From: JANXQZ01 sp038225555
Lineage (GTDB): Bacteria; Acidobacteriota; Terriglobia; Bryobacterales; Bryobacteraceae
Assembly: GCA_038225555.1 (NCBI GenBank)
Contig: JBBRRB010000002.1
Span: forward strand, 1 to 64,000
Direction: 5' to 3'
DNA length: 64,000 nt
This document shows, one piece after another, positions 22,792 through 31,566 of the stretch. The position numbers were made by a program, and so were the translations under genes. The notes below the pieces were generated by a model. That model saw nothing but the letters and a program-made list of their open reading frames with translations, was not told the origin of the DNA and made no database searches. Each line of letters begins with the position of its first letter. Positions within the stretch are counted from its first letter, which is position 1.

Positions 22792-25497
22792 CTAATTCAC
22801 AAACAGCAGTTCGTTCGAACCAAGCAAGACTTGGGCGTACGGCAGCCACCCGCCGTCTTTGCCCGATACATATTCAGATCCGATCCGAACCTCGTCCGGC
22901 GTGGCATCCCGTGCAAAAACCAACTTGTACGCCTGCCGCACGCGGTCGCCCACCGAAGAGGTGTTGCCCAGGCGGCTCACGAGCGCCTTGGCCCGCGCTT
23001 CCAAGAATTCGCTGTTCAGAAAGAACAGCTGCTGGAGCGGTGTTGCCGTGGAGATACGCTTCTCAGCGGTCAAGTTCGGATTCGGAAAATCGAATAGAGA
23101 AAGCGTTCCGTCCAGCTTGCGCCGACTGATAAATCCATAAACTGAACGGCGATGATCCTGCGCGTCGGCCAGCGGGACTGGCGAGCCGCCGCCTTGGACG
23201 TCGAGCTCGCCGGTGACAGCCAGCAGCGAATCGCGCATCGCCTCGGCATCCAGCCTTTGACGATTTGCACGCCACAGAAGACGATTATCCGGGTCCACGT
23301 CATAGTTCTGCTTCGTGAAATCCGAGCTCGCTTGGTACGTGGCCGAGAGCATAATCTCGCGATGCAGCTTCTTCATCGACCAGCCGTTCTCGACGAATTG
23401 GGCGGCCAGATAATCGAGCAATTCAGGATGGCTGGGCTTCTCTCCCATGCGCCCGAAATTGCTTACCGTGCGAACCAGCCCGTCGCCAAAGTGATGCTGC
23501 CAGATCCGGTTCACCATCACGCGCGCGGTGAGCGGATTCTTGGGGTCCGCGATGGATTCGGCCAGCTCCCGGCGGCCGCTCCCGTCTACAAAAGGCTTTG
23601 GATCGTCCGGGGACAAAATGGAGAGAAACGCTCGCGGAGCTTCTTCACCCAAATTCTCAGGCTGCCCGCCGATCTGAATCCGCTCGTTCTTGGGCTGATC
23701 CAAGTCTTTGATGGCGTGAGCGAAGGCGTACTGCGGCGGCAGGGCGGCTTGCAACTCTTTCAGCTCGGCGCGCATGTTCTCGAGGTAGCCCTTCCAGGGG
23801 CCTTGCAGGAGGCGTTCGATGGTGCCATCTGACGTCAAATACCCGCGATTCGGGCCGTAATACAGGATGCCGTCCTCTTCCTGCTTGAACTCCTTGCCGT
23901 AGAAATCGCTGAAGAAGAGATCGCGCCACAAGTAGAACCGATCTGGCGGAAGAGCCACTGGAAAATACTCGCCTTTCTTTTTCTGGCTCTTCGCGATTGC
24001 CAAGCGCGCAGTGTTCTCTTCGTCCACCTTCTTGCGCTCTTTGAGAACAGCTAAAGCCTCTTCGCGGAAGCGCGTGGTGTCGAAGGATTCATCGCGCCAG
24101 CCATGCAGATACTTATTGTCCAGCGGACCGGTCTTGAGATATTTCACCCAGTGATTCAGGGTTTCCAGGTCGAGCCGATCCTCTTTCGCCACCTGCGCCA
24201 AATCGAGCGCTTGCGGCCCCAGCACCTTGCGTGCGGCCCGGATATAACGCGGCGATTCCGACGCCAGCACTTCCGACATCTCCGTGGCTTGGTTATGCAG
24301 GAACTGCTCGATGCGAAGTTTTACCTCGTCGATCTTCTTAGCTTGATCCTTATAGCGCTTGACTTCATCGGCGGGCGCCAACTCGAACTCGGATCGTTTG
24401 GTGCTGCTGAATACGCCCTGGATGGCGTAGTAGTCTTTGGTCGGAATCGGATCGAATTTATGGTTGTGGCACTGGGCGCACGCTGCGGTTAGAGCCAGGA
24501 ACCCGCGGGTCGTGGCATCTACCCGATCATCCGTCAACTCGGGGCTTAAGCCATAAAATCCCAATCCGATCGCAAGAGACTTATCCTTGCCGCCTCCCAG
24601 CGAGTCGCCTGCAATCTGAGCCTTTACGAACGTGTCGTACGGCATATCTTGATTGAAGGCCTGAATCACCCAATCGCGGTAGCGGAATGAGTTGGGATAG
24701 GGAAGTTCCACGTCGCTGTCTAGGCGGTCGTCGGCGTAGCGCGCGACATCCAGCCAGTAGCGAGCCCAACGTTCCCCGTAGTGCGGCGACGCGAGCAGCC
24801 GGTCAACGATTTTGGCATAAGCATCGGGAGCGTCGTCTTTCACAAACGCATCAGTTTCGGCGTACGTTGGCGGCAAGCCAGTCAGGTCGAAAAACGCCCT
24901 GCGAATCAGATCGCGTTTACTGGCCGCCGGATTGGGTTGGAGATTCTTGCTCTCCAGCTTTTCCAGGATGAATTTGTCGATCGGCGACTTGGCCCAGGCC
25001 TGGTTGCGAACGGACGGCAGGGCGGGTTTGACGACCGGCTGAAAGGCCCAAAAGGCTCGCTGCTCCGGCGTGATCACGTACTTGCCCTTGGAAGCCGGCG
25101 CGATGGCCGTTTTCGGAGTCTCCGGCCACACGGCTCCCTCTTTTACCCAGGTGGAGAGGAGTTCGATTTCGCCGTCGGGGAGTTTGGGCTGGCCCATCGG
25201 CATTTTAAGCTTGTCGCTGGTCTGCCGGACCGCCTGGATCAGCAAGCTGTCGTCGGGGTTGCCGGGCACCAGAGCCGGACCCGAAGCGCCTCCCTTCAGC
25301 ATGGCCGCTCGCGTGTTGAGCGCCAGTCCGCCGAGGGCTGTCTCGGCATGGCATACGTAGCAGCGATTGGCGAGAATCGGGCGGATCTTTAGTTCAAATT
25401 GCTCGGCGGGGTCGGGTTGGGCTGCGGGAAGACTTGCCGCAACAGCAAACAAAATCGCGAGACGGAAAGCGCGTGCAGGTTTCAGAATGTCAGCCAT
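22792..25497 (-). CDS. PSD1 / planctomycete cytochrome c domain protein
   Basis: 901 residues with a signal peptide ending about residue 25. Domains in order are: planctomycete cytochrome C with one CxxCH (CYVCHAE, about residue 47); DUF1549/PSCyt2 (PIDKFILEKLESKNLQPNP...FFDLTGLPPT, RYADDRLDSD, with a second CAQCHNHKFDPI); and DUF1553/PSD1 (NPLTARVMVNRIWQHHFGDGLVRTVSNFG...LDYLA). It is probably periplasmic and haem-bearing. It is the first gene of the minus-strand run ahead of DUF1501. Redox or polysaccharide-related roles have been suggested for the family without proof. Confidence 0.88.
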   Translation of the reverse strand: MADILKPARAFRLAILFAVAASLPAAQPDPAEQFELKIRPILANRCYVCHAETALGGLALNTRAAMLKGGASGPALVPGNPDDSLLIQAVRQTSDKLKMPMGQPKLPDGEIELLSTWVKEGAVWPETPKTAIAPASKGKYVITPEQRAFWAFQPVVKPALPSVRNQAWAKSPIDKFILEKLESKNLQPNPAASKRDLIRRAFFDLTGLPPTYAETDAFVKDDAPDAYAKIVDRLLASPHYGERWARYWLDVARYADDRLDSDVELPYPNSFRYRDWVIQAFNQDMPYDTFVKAQIAGDSLGGGKDKSLAIGLGFYGLSPELTDDRVDATTRGFLALTAACAQCHNHKFDPIPTKDYYAIQGVFSSTKRSEFELAPADEVKRYKDQAKKIDEVKLRIEQFLHNQATEMSEVLASESPRYIRAARKVLGPQALDLAQVAKEDRLDLETLNHWVKYLKTGPLDNKYLHGWRDESFDTTRFREEALAVLKERKKVDEENTARLAIAKSQKKKGEYFPVALPPDRFYLWRDLFFSDFYGKEFKQEEDGILYYGPNRGYLTSDGTIERLLQGPWKGYLENMRAELKELQAALPPQYAFAHAIKDLDQPKNERIQIGGQPENLGEEAPRAFLSILSPDDPKPFVDGSGRRELAESIADPKNPLTARVMVNRIWQHHFGDGLVRTVSNFGRMGEKPSHPELLDYLAAQFVENGWSMKKLHREIMLSATYQASSDFTKQNYDVDPDNRLLWRANRQRLDAEAMRDSLLAVTGELDVQGGGSPVPLADAQDHRRSVYGFISRRKLDGTLSLFDFPNPNLTAEKRISTATPLQQLFFLNSEFLEARAKALVSRLGNTSSVGDRVRQAYKLVFARDATPDEVRIGSEYVSGKDGGWLPYAQVLLGSNELLFVN

Positions 25498-25612
25498 TGA
25501 AGAATAAGAGAACTGCTTCTTCCATGATAGCCGTGCGGGTCGTTCTTTGGGAGACGAGCCGTTTCAATTCCGTATGCTACGATACTTTTGAATCCACCCT
25601 GGAGTTTTTCCG

Positions 25613-28102
25613 ATGAATATCAGCCTGCGGGCTGCCTTCCCAACCAAGGCAGGCGCCGTGGTCCTCTTATGCGGCGCTGTCGCGTTTGGACAGAATTTGA
25701 ATACCAGCGTAGCCGCTGGTCCACTGCAACACGGCGTGATGTGGAAACAGTCAACAAGCTCAGCCTCGGGCGTGCAAGCAGCAGCGCCTGTGCAGAATGC
25801 GGCCGCCACCGCGCATTTGACATACTATGGCGGTCCCATCGTTCAGCATCCGGTGTTCGTGAACGTTTCGTGGGGGCCCAACGTGGGTTCCTACGGGGTC
25901 CAGCTCGATGCCTTCGTGAACCAGGTAGCCTGCTCCGCAGAGTGGACTAGCACGATGGCCCAATACACCGGTGGCTCCGGACCGCTGACACATATCGAGC
26001 CTGGAACGTTTTGGGGTTCGAGAGTCCTTACCCCGGATACCTCCGCCACAACCATCGACGATTCCGCGATCCAAAGCCAAATCGCCAAGTGGATCGCGGC
26101 TGGAAAGCTGCCGCCCAACGACGGCAACACCATCTACTCGATCCTGTTTCCGCCCGGCATCAAAGTCACGCAAGGGGGAACGTCTTCGTGTGTTTCTGGC
26201 GGATTTTGCGCCTACCATGGCACATCGGCAGGGGCAAATGGAAAAGACATCCTATACGCCGTGTTGCCCGATCAAGGACCGGGCTCGGGATGCAATGCGG
26301 GCTGCGGCGGTTCGACTCTGCTAAATAACGTGACTTCGGTTTTGTCCCATGAGCTTGCCGAAACCATCACCGATCCTGAAGTCGGCTTCGCTCAGGATTA
26401 CGCACCCCCTCTGGCTTGGTACGACGTAACCAATGGAGAGATCGGCGATATCTGCAACGCATCTCAGGGAACGCTGCTGGGCTGGACGGTGCAAAGGGAA
26501 TGGAGCAATGTAGATAACGCGTGCGTCACCCAGAGCCAAGGTTTCTCCGTTAAAGCCGGCTCGGTCACCATCGCGCCAGGCCAAACTGGCTACGTGACCG
26601 TTACCACCCAATCGATCGGAGGCTTCCCTCCTTACTTGACGTTCGGGGTTTCGGGTCTGCCGGCGGGTGTGACTGGCGGCTTCACTCCAGTAACTGGAGG
26701 AGCCGGTTCCTCGACAACGCTTTATTTGATCGTAGGCTCCGGGGTGGTCCCCGGGGTTTACTCTGCCTCGGTGACGGCGAGTGCCGGGGTGATTCAACAT
26801 GCCTCCACGCTGACGTTGACCATCTCCGGCTCTCAGCAAAGCCAGACGATTACATTTTCTGCGCTTTCAAATAGAGCGCTCGGCAGCGCTCCGTTTACTG
26901 TTTCCGCCACAGCCTCCTCGGGACTTCCAGTCAGCTTCGCTTCGATCACTCCCGCGGTTTGCACGGTCTCGGGCACTACTGTAACTCTGGCGGCGGCCGG
27001 ACAATGCTCGATAATGGCCGCCCAGGCGGGCAACGCCAGTTATACGGCGGCTCCCTCGGTGACGCAAAGCTTCCAGGTGACGTCGGGCGCTCAGACGATT
27101 ACTTTTAACCCGCTGCCCAATCAAACGCTAGGGACTCCGCCCTTCGCCATCAGTGCGACGGCCTCATCGGGGCTGCCAGTCAGCTTTGCATCGAACAGCC
27201 CTGGGGTCTGCAGCGTCTCTGGCAATACTGTGTCGCTGGTGTTCACGGGCCAATGCTCGATCACGGCCTCTCAGCCAGGGAACGGTAGTTATACGGCTGC
27301 GCCCTCGGTGACTCAGACGTTTCAGGTGACTTCTTCTGCGGGTCAGACCATTAATTTTGCGGCCCTGCCGAGTAGGCCATTTGGAACAGCTCCATTTGCG
27401 ATCAGCGCTACGGCATCGTCAGGCCTTCCTGTGAGCTTCGCATCGATGACCCCATCGGTTTGCACGATTTCGGGGAGCACAGTCACTCTCGTATCGGTTG
27501 GTCAATGCGGGATTCAGGCAACTCAGCCCGGCAACGGCACGGTTCCTCCCGCCCCTGCGGTAACTCAAACTTTCCAAGTGACGCAAGGCAGCCAGACTAT
27601 TTCGTTTAGCGCGCTCGCAAATAAGCCGATTGGAAGCGCGCCGTTCGCGATCAGTGCCAGCGCCTCTTCGGGCTTGCCGGTCAGCTTCTCTTCTAACACC
27701 AGCCAGGTGTGCACCGTCTCCGGGAGTACGGTATCGCTCGTCGCGGCAGGCCAATGCGGAATCCAGGCCTCGCAGACCGGCAACGCTAACTATACAGCCG
27801 CGCCCTCTGTGACTCAGAGCTTTCAGGTGACTCAGGCTAGCCAGCCCAGTCAGACCATCACGTTCAACCCGCTGCCTGACCGGCCTCTCTACCCATCCTC
27901 GTTTCAGGTGAACGCGACGGCTTCATCGGGTTTACCGGTGACGTTTGCATCGCTGACTCCGTCGAACTGCTTCCTATTCAGCAATACGGTGTATGTGATG
28001 AGCATGGGCACGTGCGCCATTCAAGCCACCCAGGCGGGCGATGGCGTGTACGGCGCTGCTACCCCGGTGACGCAGTCTTTTCAGGTGAATCGCTGGTTTT
28101 AG
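25613..28102 (+). CDS. Secreted protein with HELAE-type domain and five Ig-like repeats
   Basis: 829 residues with a signal peptide (cleavage near FGQ, about residue 27). Residues 65-300 form a domain with LSHELAETITDPE and, later, GEIGDICN. This is reminiscent of secreted proteins with a partial zincin motif, but the second metal histidine of HExxH is absent, so protease activity is unproven. Residues about 411-828 are five tandem Ig-like modules of about 84 residues, each with QTITFxxL and ASSGLPVSFAS. They probably form a stalk or adhesive rod. The gene overlaps the convergent exonuclease by 44 bases. Confidence 0.75.
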   Translation: MNISLRAAFPTKAGAVVLLCGAVAFGQNLNTSVAAGPLQHGVMWKQSTSSASGVQAAAPVQNAAATAHLTYYGGPIVQHPVFVNVSWGPNVGSYGVQLDAFVNQVACSAEWTSTMAQYTGGSGPLTHIEPGTFWGSRVLTPDTSATTIDDSAIQSQIAKWIAAGKLPPNDGNTIYSILFPPGIKVTQGGTSSCVSGGFCAYHGTSAGANGKDILYAVLPDQGPGSGCNAGCGGSTLLNNVTSVLSHELAETITDPEVGFAQDYAPPLAWYDVTNGEIGDICNASQGTLLGWTVQREWSNVDNACVTQSQGFSVKAGSVTIAPGQTGYVTVTTQSIGGFPPYLTFGVSGLPAGVTGGFTPVTGGAGSSTTLYLIVGSGVVPGVYSASVTASAGVIQHASTLTLTISGSQQSQTITFSALSNRALGSAPFTVSATASSGLPVSFASITPAVCTVSGTTVTLAAAGQCSIMAAQAGNASYTAAPSVTQSFQVTSGAQTITFNPLPNQTLGTPPFAISATASSGLPVSFASNSPGVCSVSGNTVSLVFTGQCSITASQPGNGSYTAAPSVTQTFQVTSSAGQTINFAALPSRPFGTAPFAISATASSGLPVSFASMTPSVCTISGSTVTLVSVGQCGIQATQPGNGTVPPAPAVTQTFQVTQGSQTISFSALANKPIGSAPFAISASASSGLPVSFSSNTSQVCTVSGSTVSLVAAGQCGIQASQTGNANYTAAPSVTQSFQVTQASQPSQTITFNPLPDRPLYPSSFQVNATASSGLPVTFASLTPSNCFLFSNTVYVMSMGTCAIQATQAGDGVYGAATPVTQSFQVNRWF
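26843..28099. repeat. Five tandem ~250-bp coding repeats
   Basis: Repeat units begin at about 26843, 27092, 27344, 27593 and 27851, a period of 249-258 bases, each starting with CAGAC followed by an AT-rich stretch. They encode the Ig-like modules of the secreted protein. Nucleotide similarity is clear but imperfect, and unit length is always a multiple of three. The copy number may therefore vary between strains without breaking the frame. Confidence 0.8.
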
Positions 28103-28943
28103 CCGTTATCGCCGAGTCGAATCGCTCCCCGAAAGCGGCAAAGGCGGGCGTAGGACCGTTCCAACGCAGTTGGTCTACATCGTCGAAGAGTTCGATGTCA
28201 GTTTGCAGCGTGGCAAGGGTTCGGAACAACAGCGCCCGGTGTCGTTCGCGCGCGAGCGTCTGTGCCAGGGCACGCGCGTTGGTTACATTGACACTCCACT
28301 CGCGCCAGTCTGCGGGGATCGATTCGAAGTGGGCGAACTTCGAGAGAACGGCAGCTGACGACTTCGCCCCCCAGCCTGGCAGTCCCGGATAGCCATCTGC
28401 AGCATCCCCTACCAAGGCGAGGTAGTCCGGGATCGACGTTGGCGGGACCCCGAATTTCTTAATGACGCCAGCCTCGTCGAAGGTGACGCGCGTGCGCCTA
28501 TTCAATTGGACAACGCGCGTGCCGCGAACGCATTGGGCGAGGTCCTTGTCCGGCGTGCAGATGATTACGCGATCCACCCGGGAGTCATCATTCGCCTTCA
28601 CCGACGCTGCAGCGAGGGCGTCGTCTGCCTCGAACTCCACCATCGGCCAGACGACTATTCCGGCCGCCGAGAGTGTATCTTCGAGCAGCTGGAATTGGGC
28701 TAGTAGATCGGATTCTATGCCTGCTCCCGTCTTGTAGCCTGGCCACAGTTCATTGCGGAACGACTCAATGACGTGATCGGTTGCGACGGCGACGTGGGTG
28801 GCGCCCGCCCGAAGCATACCTAGAACCGATGCGAGTACGCCTCGAACCGCCGCGACCTCGCAACCGTCCTTATCACGCGCGGACGGCAGTGCGAAGTAGT
28901 GGCGAAACAACTCGTAGGTGCCGTCGATGAGATGGACTTCCAG
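28059..28943 (-). CDS. 5'-3' exonuclease, PolA N-terminal/flap endonuclease type
   Basis: A stand-alone FEN-fold nuclease of about 290 residues. Acidic metal sites are visible: EFEADDALAAAS and CTPDKDLAQCV. A helix-hairpin-helix region follows (LVGDAADGYPGLPGWGAKSSAAVLSKF). The first ATG/GTG/TTG start is TTG 28910, but the conserved N-terminal strand VHLIDGTYE is encoded just upstream, in frame, after a TAA. The only start-like codon there is CTG at 28943, which I give as the likely start. Its C-terminus overlaps the convergent Ig-repeat gene. It probably acts in DNA repair or RNA-primer removal. Confidence 0.8.
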   Translation of the reverse strand: MEVHLIDGTYELFRHYFALPSARDKDGCEVAAVRGVLASVLGMLRAGATHVAVATDHVIESFRNELWPGYKTGAGIESDLLAQFQLLEDTLSAAGIVVWPMVEFEADDALAAASVKANDDSRVDRVIICTPDKDLAQCVRGTRVVQLNRRTRVTFDEAGVIKKFGVPPTSIPDYLALVGDAADGYPGLPGWGAKSSAAVLSKFAHFESIPADWREWSVNVTNARALAQTLARERHRALLFRTLATLQTDIELFDDVDQLRWNGPTPAFAAFGERFDSAITAKTSDSPEKTASPG

Positions 28944-28988
28944 AGCGACCCGACTTTATTCAGTGGCTCTTCTAGTAACTATTTTTAT

Positions 28989-29064
28989 TGGTGAGCGCGG
29001 TAGGTCTCGAACCTACAACCTAGTGATTAAGAGTCACTTGCTCTGCCAGTTGAGCTACGCGCCC
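28989..29064 (-). tRNA. tRNA-Lys (anticodon CTT)
   Basis: The minus strand folds as a cloverleaf. The acceptor stem is GGGCGCG/CGCGCTC with one G-T pair. The anticodon stem AGTGA/TCACT encloses loop CTCTTAA (anticodon CTT), and the T-arm has TTCGAGA. Discriminator A and an encoded CCA (28991-28989) are present. No integrase or direct repeat suggesting an attachment site was seen beside it. Confidence 0.95.
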
Positions 29065-29143
29065 GCCGAATCGGTCCCAATCAGCAGAACCAGTCGTTAG
29101 TCTAACACGCGCCGTGGCATACTTGAGAATTCCTCCAGCGACC

Positions 29144-30646
29144 ATGTTGCTTCAACTGAAGGGCATTCAAAAACGCTTCGGCGGTGTCGTCGCTCTTCGC
29201 GACGGCAACCTCGGGGTGAACGCCGGAGAGGTCCATTTGCTGATGGGCGAGAACGGGGCCGGCAAGTCCACGCTCATGAAAATTGTGGCCGGAATGCAGA
29301 TGGCAGACGGCGGCGAGATGCTCTGGAAAGGCCAACCCGCCCGCTTTCGCAACCCGTCCGAGGCTGCCCGCAATGGCATTGCGATGGTGCATCAGGAATC
29401 TCTTTTGGCACCCCATCTTTCTGTCGCTGAAAACATTTTTCTCGGCAGGGAAGAACGCCTTCCGCTCGGCTGGGTGAATCGCAGCAAGATGGTGCGGGAA
29501 GCGGCCAAGCTGATCGAGGAGCACCGCTTTCCCCTCCAAGCCCACTGGCGCGTGGAAAAGCTGAGTCCTGCTGGCAAGCAACTGGTGGAAATCTGCCGCG
29601 CGATTCAGCAGGGGTCCAGCCTGCTTATCTTCGACGAGCCCACCTCATCGCTCTCCGAAGCCGAGACGAAGGAGGTCTTCCGCATCGTGAAGGCCCTGTG
29701 TGCGCGCGGCATCGGCGTGATCTATATCACCCACCGACTGGAGGAACTGCGCGTTATCGGCGACCGCGTGACGGTGCTGCGCGATGGCCAGACGGTGCAT
29801 TCGGGACCGTTGGGCGATCTTACGACCCAGCAACTGATCCATCACATGGTCGGCCGCGAGGTGACCGCTATCTACCAGCGCGACCCTCTTCCGCCCGGCG
29901 AAGAACTGCTGCGCGTCCATAACGTGACCCGCGCGCCTGCCTTGCATGACATCAGCTTCACGCTCCGCTCCGGCGAGATTGTCGGCATGGCTGGACTCGT
30001 CGGCGCCGGCCGCACCGAGTTGTGCCGCGCCATTTTTGGCGTTGACCCAATTGATAGCGGACAGATCTGGATCGAAGGCAAGCAAGTGAAAGTCAGATCG
30101 CCACGCGAGGCCGTCCGTGCTGGCGTAGCTCTGATCCCGGAAGACCGGCAGAAAACCGGACTCGCCACCGCGCTCCCCATTGCATACAACCTCACCATGG
30201 CCAGCCTCCCGCGTGTCAGTAGATTTGGCTTCCTTCGTCTCTCCACCGAGAGATCAATCGCGGGCGAGTACACCAAAAAACTCCGCATCAAGGCGGATTC
30301 GCCCAAGCAGCGAGCAGGCAGGCTGAGCGGCGGCAATCAACAGAAAGTGGTGATCGCGAAATGGCTGGTTCGCGGCGCGCGCGTCTTTCTATTCGACGAA
30401 CCCACGCGGGGGATCGACGTCGGCGCCAAGGTTGAGGTTTTCGAAGTGATGGACTCCCTGGTGCGCGGCGGTGCGGCGATTCTCATGGTCAGCTCCGAAA
30501 TGTCCGAACTGCTGCAAGTGGCCGACCGCATTCTCGTCATGCGTCAGGGCCGCCTTACGGGTGAACTGCCGGGGCACACTACACAGGAGCAAATCATGCG
30601 ATATGCTGCATTCGATATGACCACAACCGAGGAGCGCGCGGAATGA
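29144..30646 (+). CDS. Sugar ABC transporter ATP-binding protein, RbsA/MglA type
   Basis: About 500 residues with two fused ATPase domains, as in ribose, xylose and galactose importers. The first half has Walker A GENGAGKST and LLIFDEPTSSL. The second half has LSGGNQQKVVIAKWL and VFLFDEPTRGIDVGAK with a degenerate nucleotide site, normal for this family. ATG 29144 is preferred over 29114 because it gives the usual start (LLQLKGIQKRFGGVVALRD). It overlaps the permease by four bases (ATGA). The substrate is not clear from sequence, and no sugar-binding protein gene is adjacent. Confidence 0.92.
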   Translation: MLLQLKGIQKRFGGVVALRDGNLGVNAGEVHLLMGENGAGKSTLMKIVAGMQMADGGEMLWKGQPARFRNPSEAARNGIAMVHQESLLAPHLSVAENIFLGREERLPLGWVNRSKMVREAAKLIEEHRFPLQAHWRVEKLSPAGKQLVEICRAIQQGSSLLIFDEPTSSLSEAETKEVFRIVKALCARGIGVIYITHRLEELRVIGDRVTVLRDGQTVHSGPLGDLTTQQLIHHMVGREVTAIYQRDPLPPGEELLRVHNVTRAPALHDISFTLRSGEIVGMAGLVGAGRTELCRAIFGVDPIDSGQIWIEGKQVKVRSPREAVRAGVALIPEDRQKTGLATALPIAYNLTMASLPRVSRFGFLRLSTERSIAGEYTKKLRIKADSPKQRAGRLSGGNQQKVVIAKWLVRGARVFLFDEPTRGIDVGAKVEVFEVMDSLVRGGAAILMVSSEMSELLQVADRILVMRQGRLTGELPGHTTQEQIMRYAAFDMTTTEERAE

Positions 30647-31566
30647 TTCAGCGGCTCCTGCCGTTTTTTACCCTTATCGCCCTTTTCATAATTCTCGCGA
30701 TCGCATCTCCCAACTTCCTGACTTCTACCAATCTGTCGAGTGTAGTCCGGCAGACCGCCGTGATCAACATCATGGCCCTCGGGATGACGCTCATTATCAT
30801 CTCGGGCGGAATCGATTTATCCGTCGGCTCCATTCTCGCGCTGGGCGGCTTGATCGGAGCCACCGCGATGGAAAAAAAGTGGGGAATTCCTGCCGGCATA
30901 GCTGTGGGCCTGCTGATCGGAACCGCCTGCGGCTTCGCTAACGGACTGATGATCACTTCCCTGCGCATCAATCCCTTCATCGTCACGCTGGGAACCATGG
31001 GAATCTTTCGCGGGCTCGCGCTGATCTTTTCAAACGGGCTTCCCGTGCACGATATTCCGCCGTCGTTCTCTTATCTCGGAGAAGGCACGCTGCTCGGGGT
31101 TCCCTTCGTGCTCTGGATACTGTTGTTCTGCGCGGTGCTGATGCACATTCTGCTCGAACACACGCGCTTGGGACGCTACGCGTTTTCGATCGGGAGCAAT
31201 CCAGACGCGGCTTTTTACGCCGGTGTTCCCGTGAGGTTCGACACGATTGCGGTCTATTCCATCGCCGGATTGCTCACCGGACTAGCGGGCATGATCGAAG
31301 CGTCGCGCCTTATGACTGGCCAGCCAACGGGAGGCCAAGGTTATGAACTGCAAGCCATCGCAGCGGTGGTCATCGGCGGCGGAAGCTTGCGGGGCGGGGA
31401 GGGCAGCGTGCTCGGGACCCTGGTGGGCGCGTTCATCATGGGGCTGTTGTCCAACGGGAGCGACCTGCTCGGCACCAACCCTTACTGGCAGCAGGTCATT
31501 ATCGGAGCGGTGATTATTCTAGCGGTCAGCGTCGACGAATTGCGCAAACGGCGCATGTCATCGTAG
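30643..31566 (+). CDS. Sugar ABC transporter permease, RbsC type
   Basis: 307 residues with about eight to ten transmembrane helices. Family landmarks are LGMTLIIISGGIDLSVGSILALGG (residues 46-69), NGLMITSLRINPFIVTLGTMGIFRG, and the C-terminal motif GGQGYELQAIAAVVIGGGSLRGGEGSV. It is translationally coupled to the RbsA-like ATPase. The expected periplasmic binding protein is missing; the next gene is convergent and unrelated. Confidence 0.92.
   Translation: MIQRLLPFFTLIALFIILAIASPNFLTSTNLSSVVRQTAVINIMALGMTLIIISGGIDLSVGSILALGGLIGATAMEKKWGIPAGIAVGLLIGTACGFANGLMITSLRINPFIVTLGTMGIFRGLALIFSNGLPVHDIPPSFSYLGEGTLLGVPFVLWILLFCAVLMHILLEHTRLGRYAFSIGSNPDAAFYAGVPVRFDTIAVYSIAGLLTGLAGMIEASRLMTGQPTGGQGYELQAIAAVVIGGGSLRGGEGSVLGTLVGAFIMGLLSNGSDLLGTNPYWQQVIIGAVIILAVSVDELRKRRMSS

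Noticed and set aside
22119..23129. Plus-strand 336-codon open frame
   Set aside because: Antisense to the DUF1501 and PSD1 genes; composition rich in Arg/His/Pro, typical of a shadow frame.
26843..28099. CRISPR-like array
   Set aside because: Repeat units are about 250 bases, in frame and protein coding; no short direct repeats with unique spacers.
28900..29110. Integration site at tRNA-Lys
   Set aside because: No integrase gene and no direct repeat of the tRNA 3' end were found nearby.
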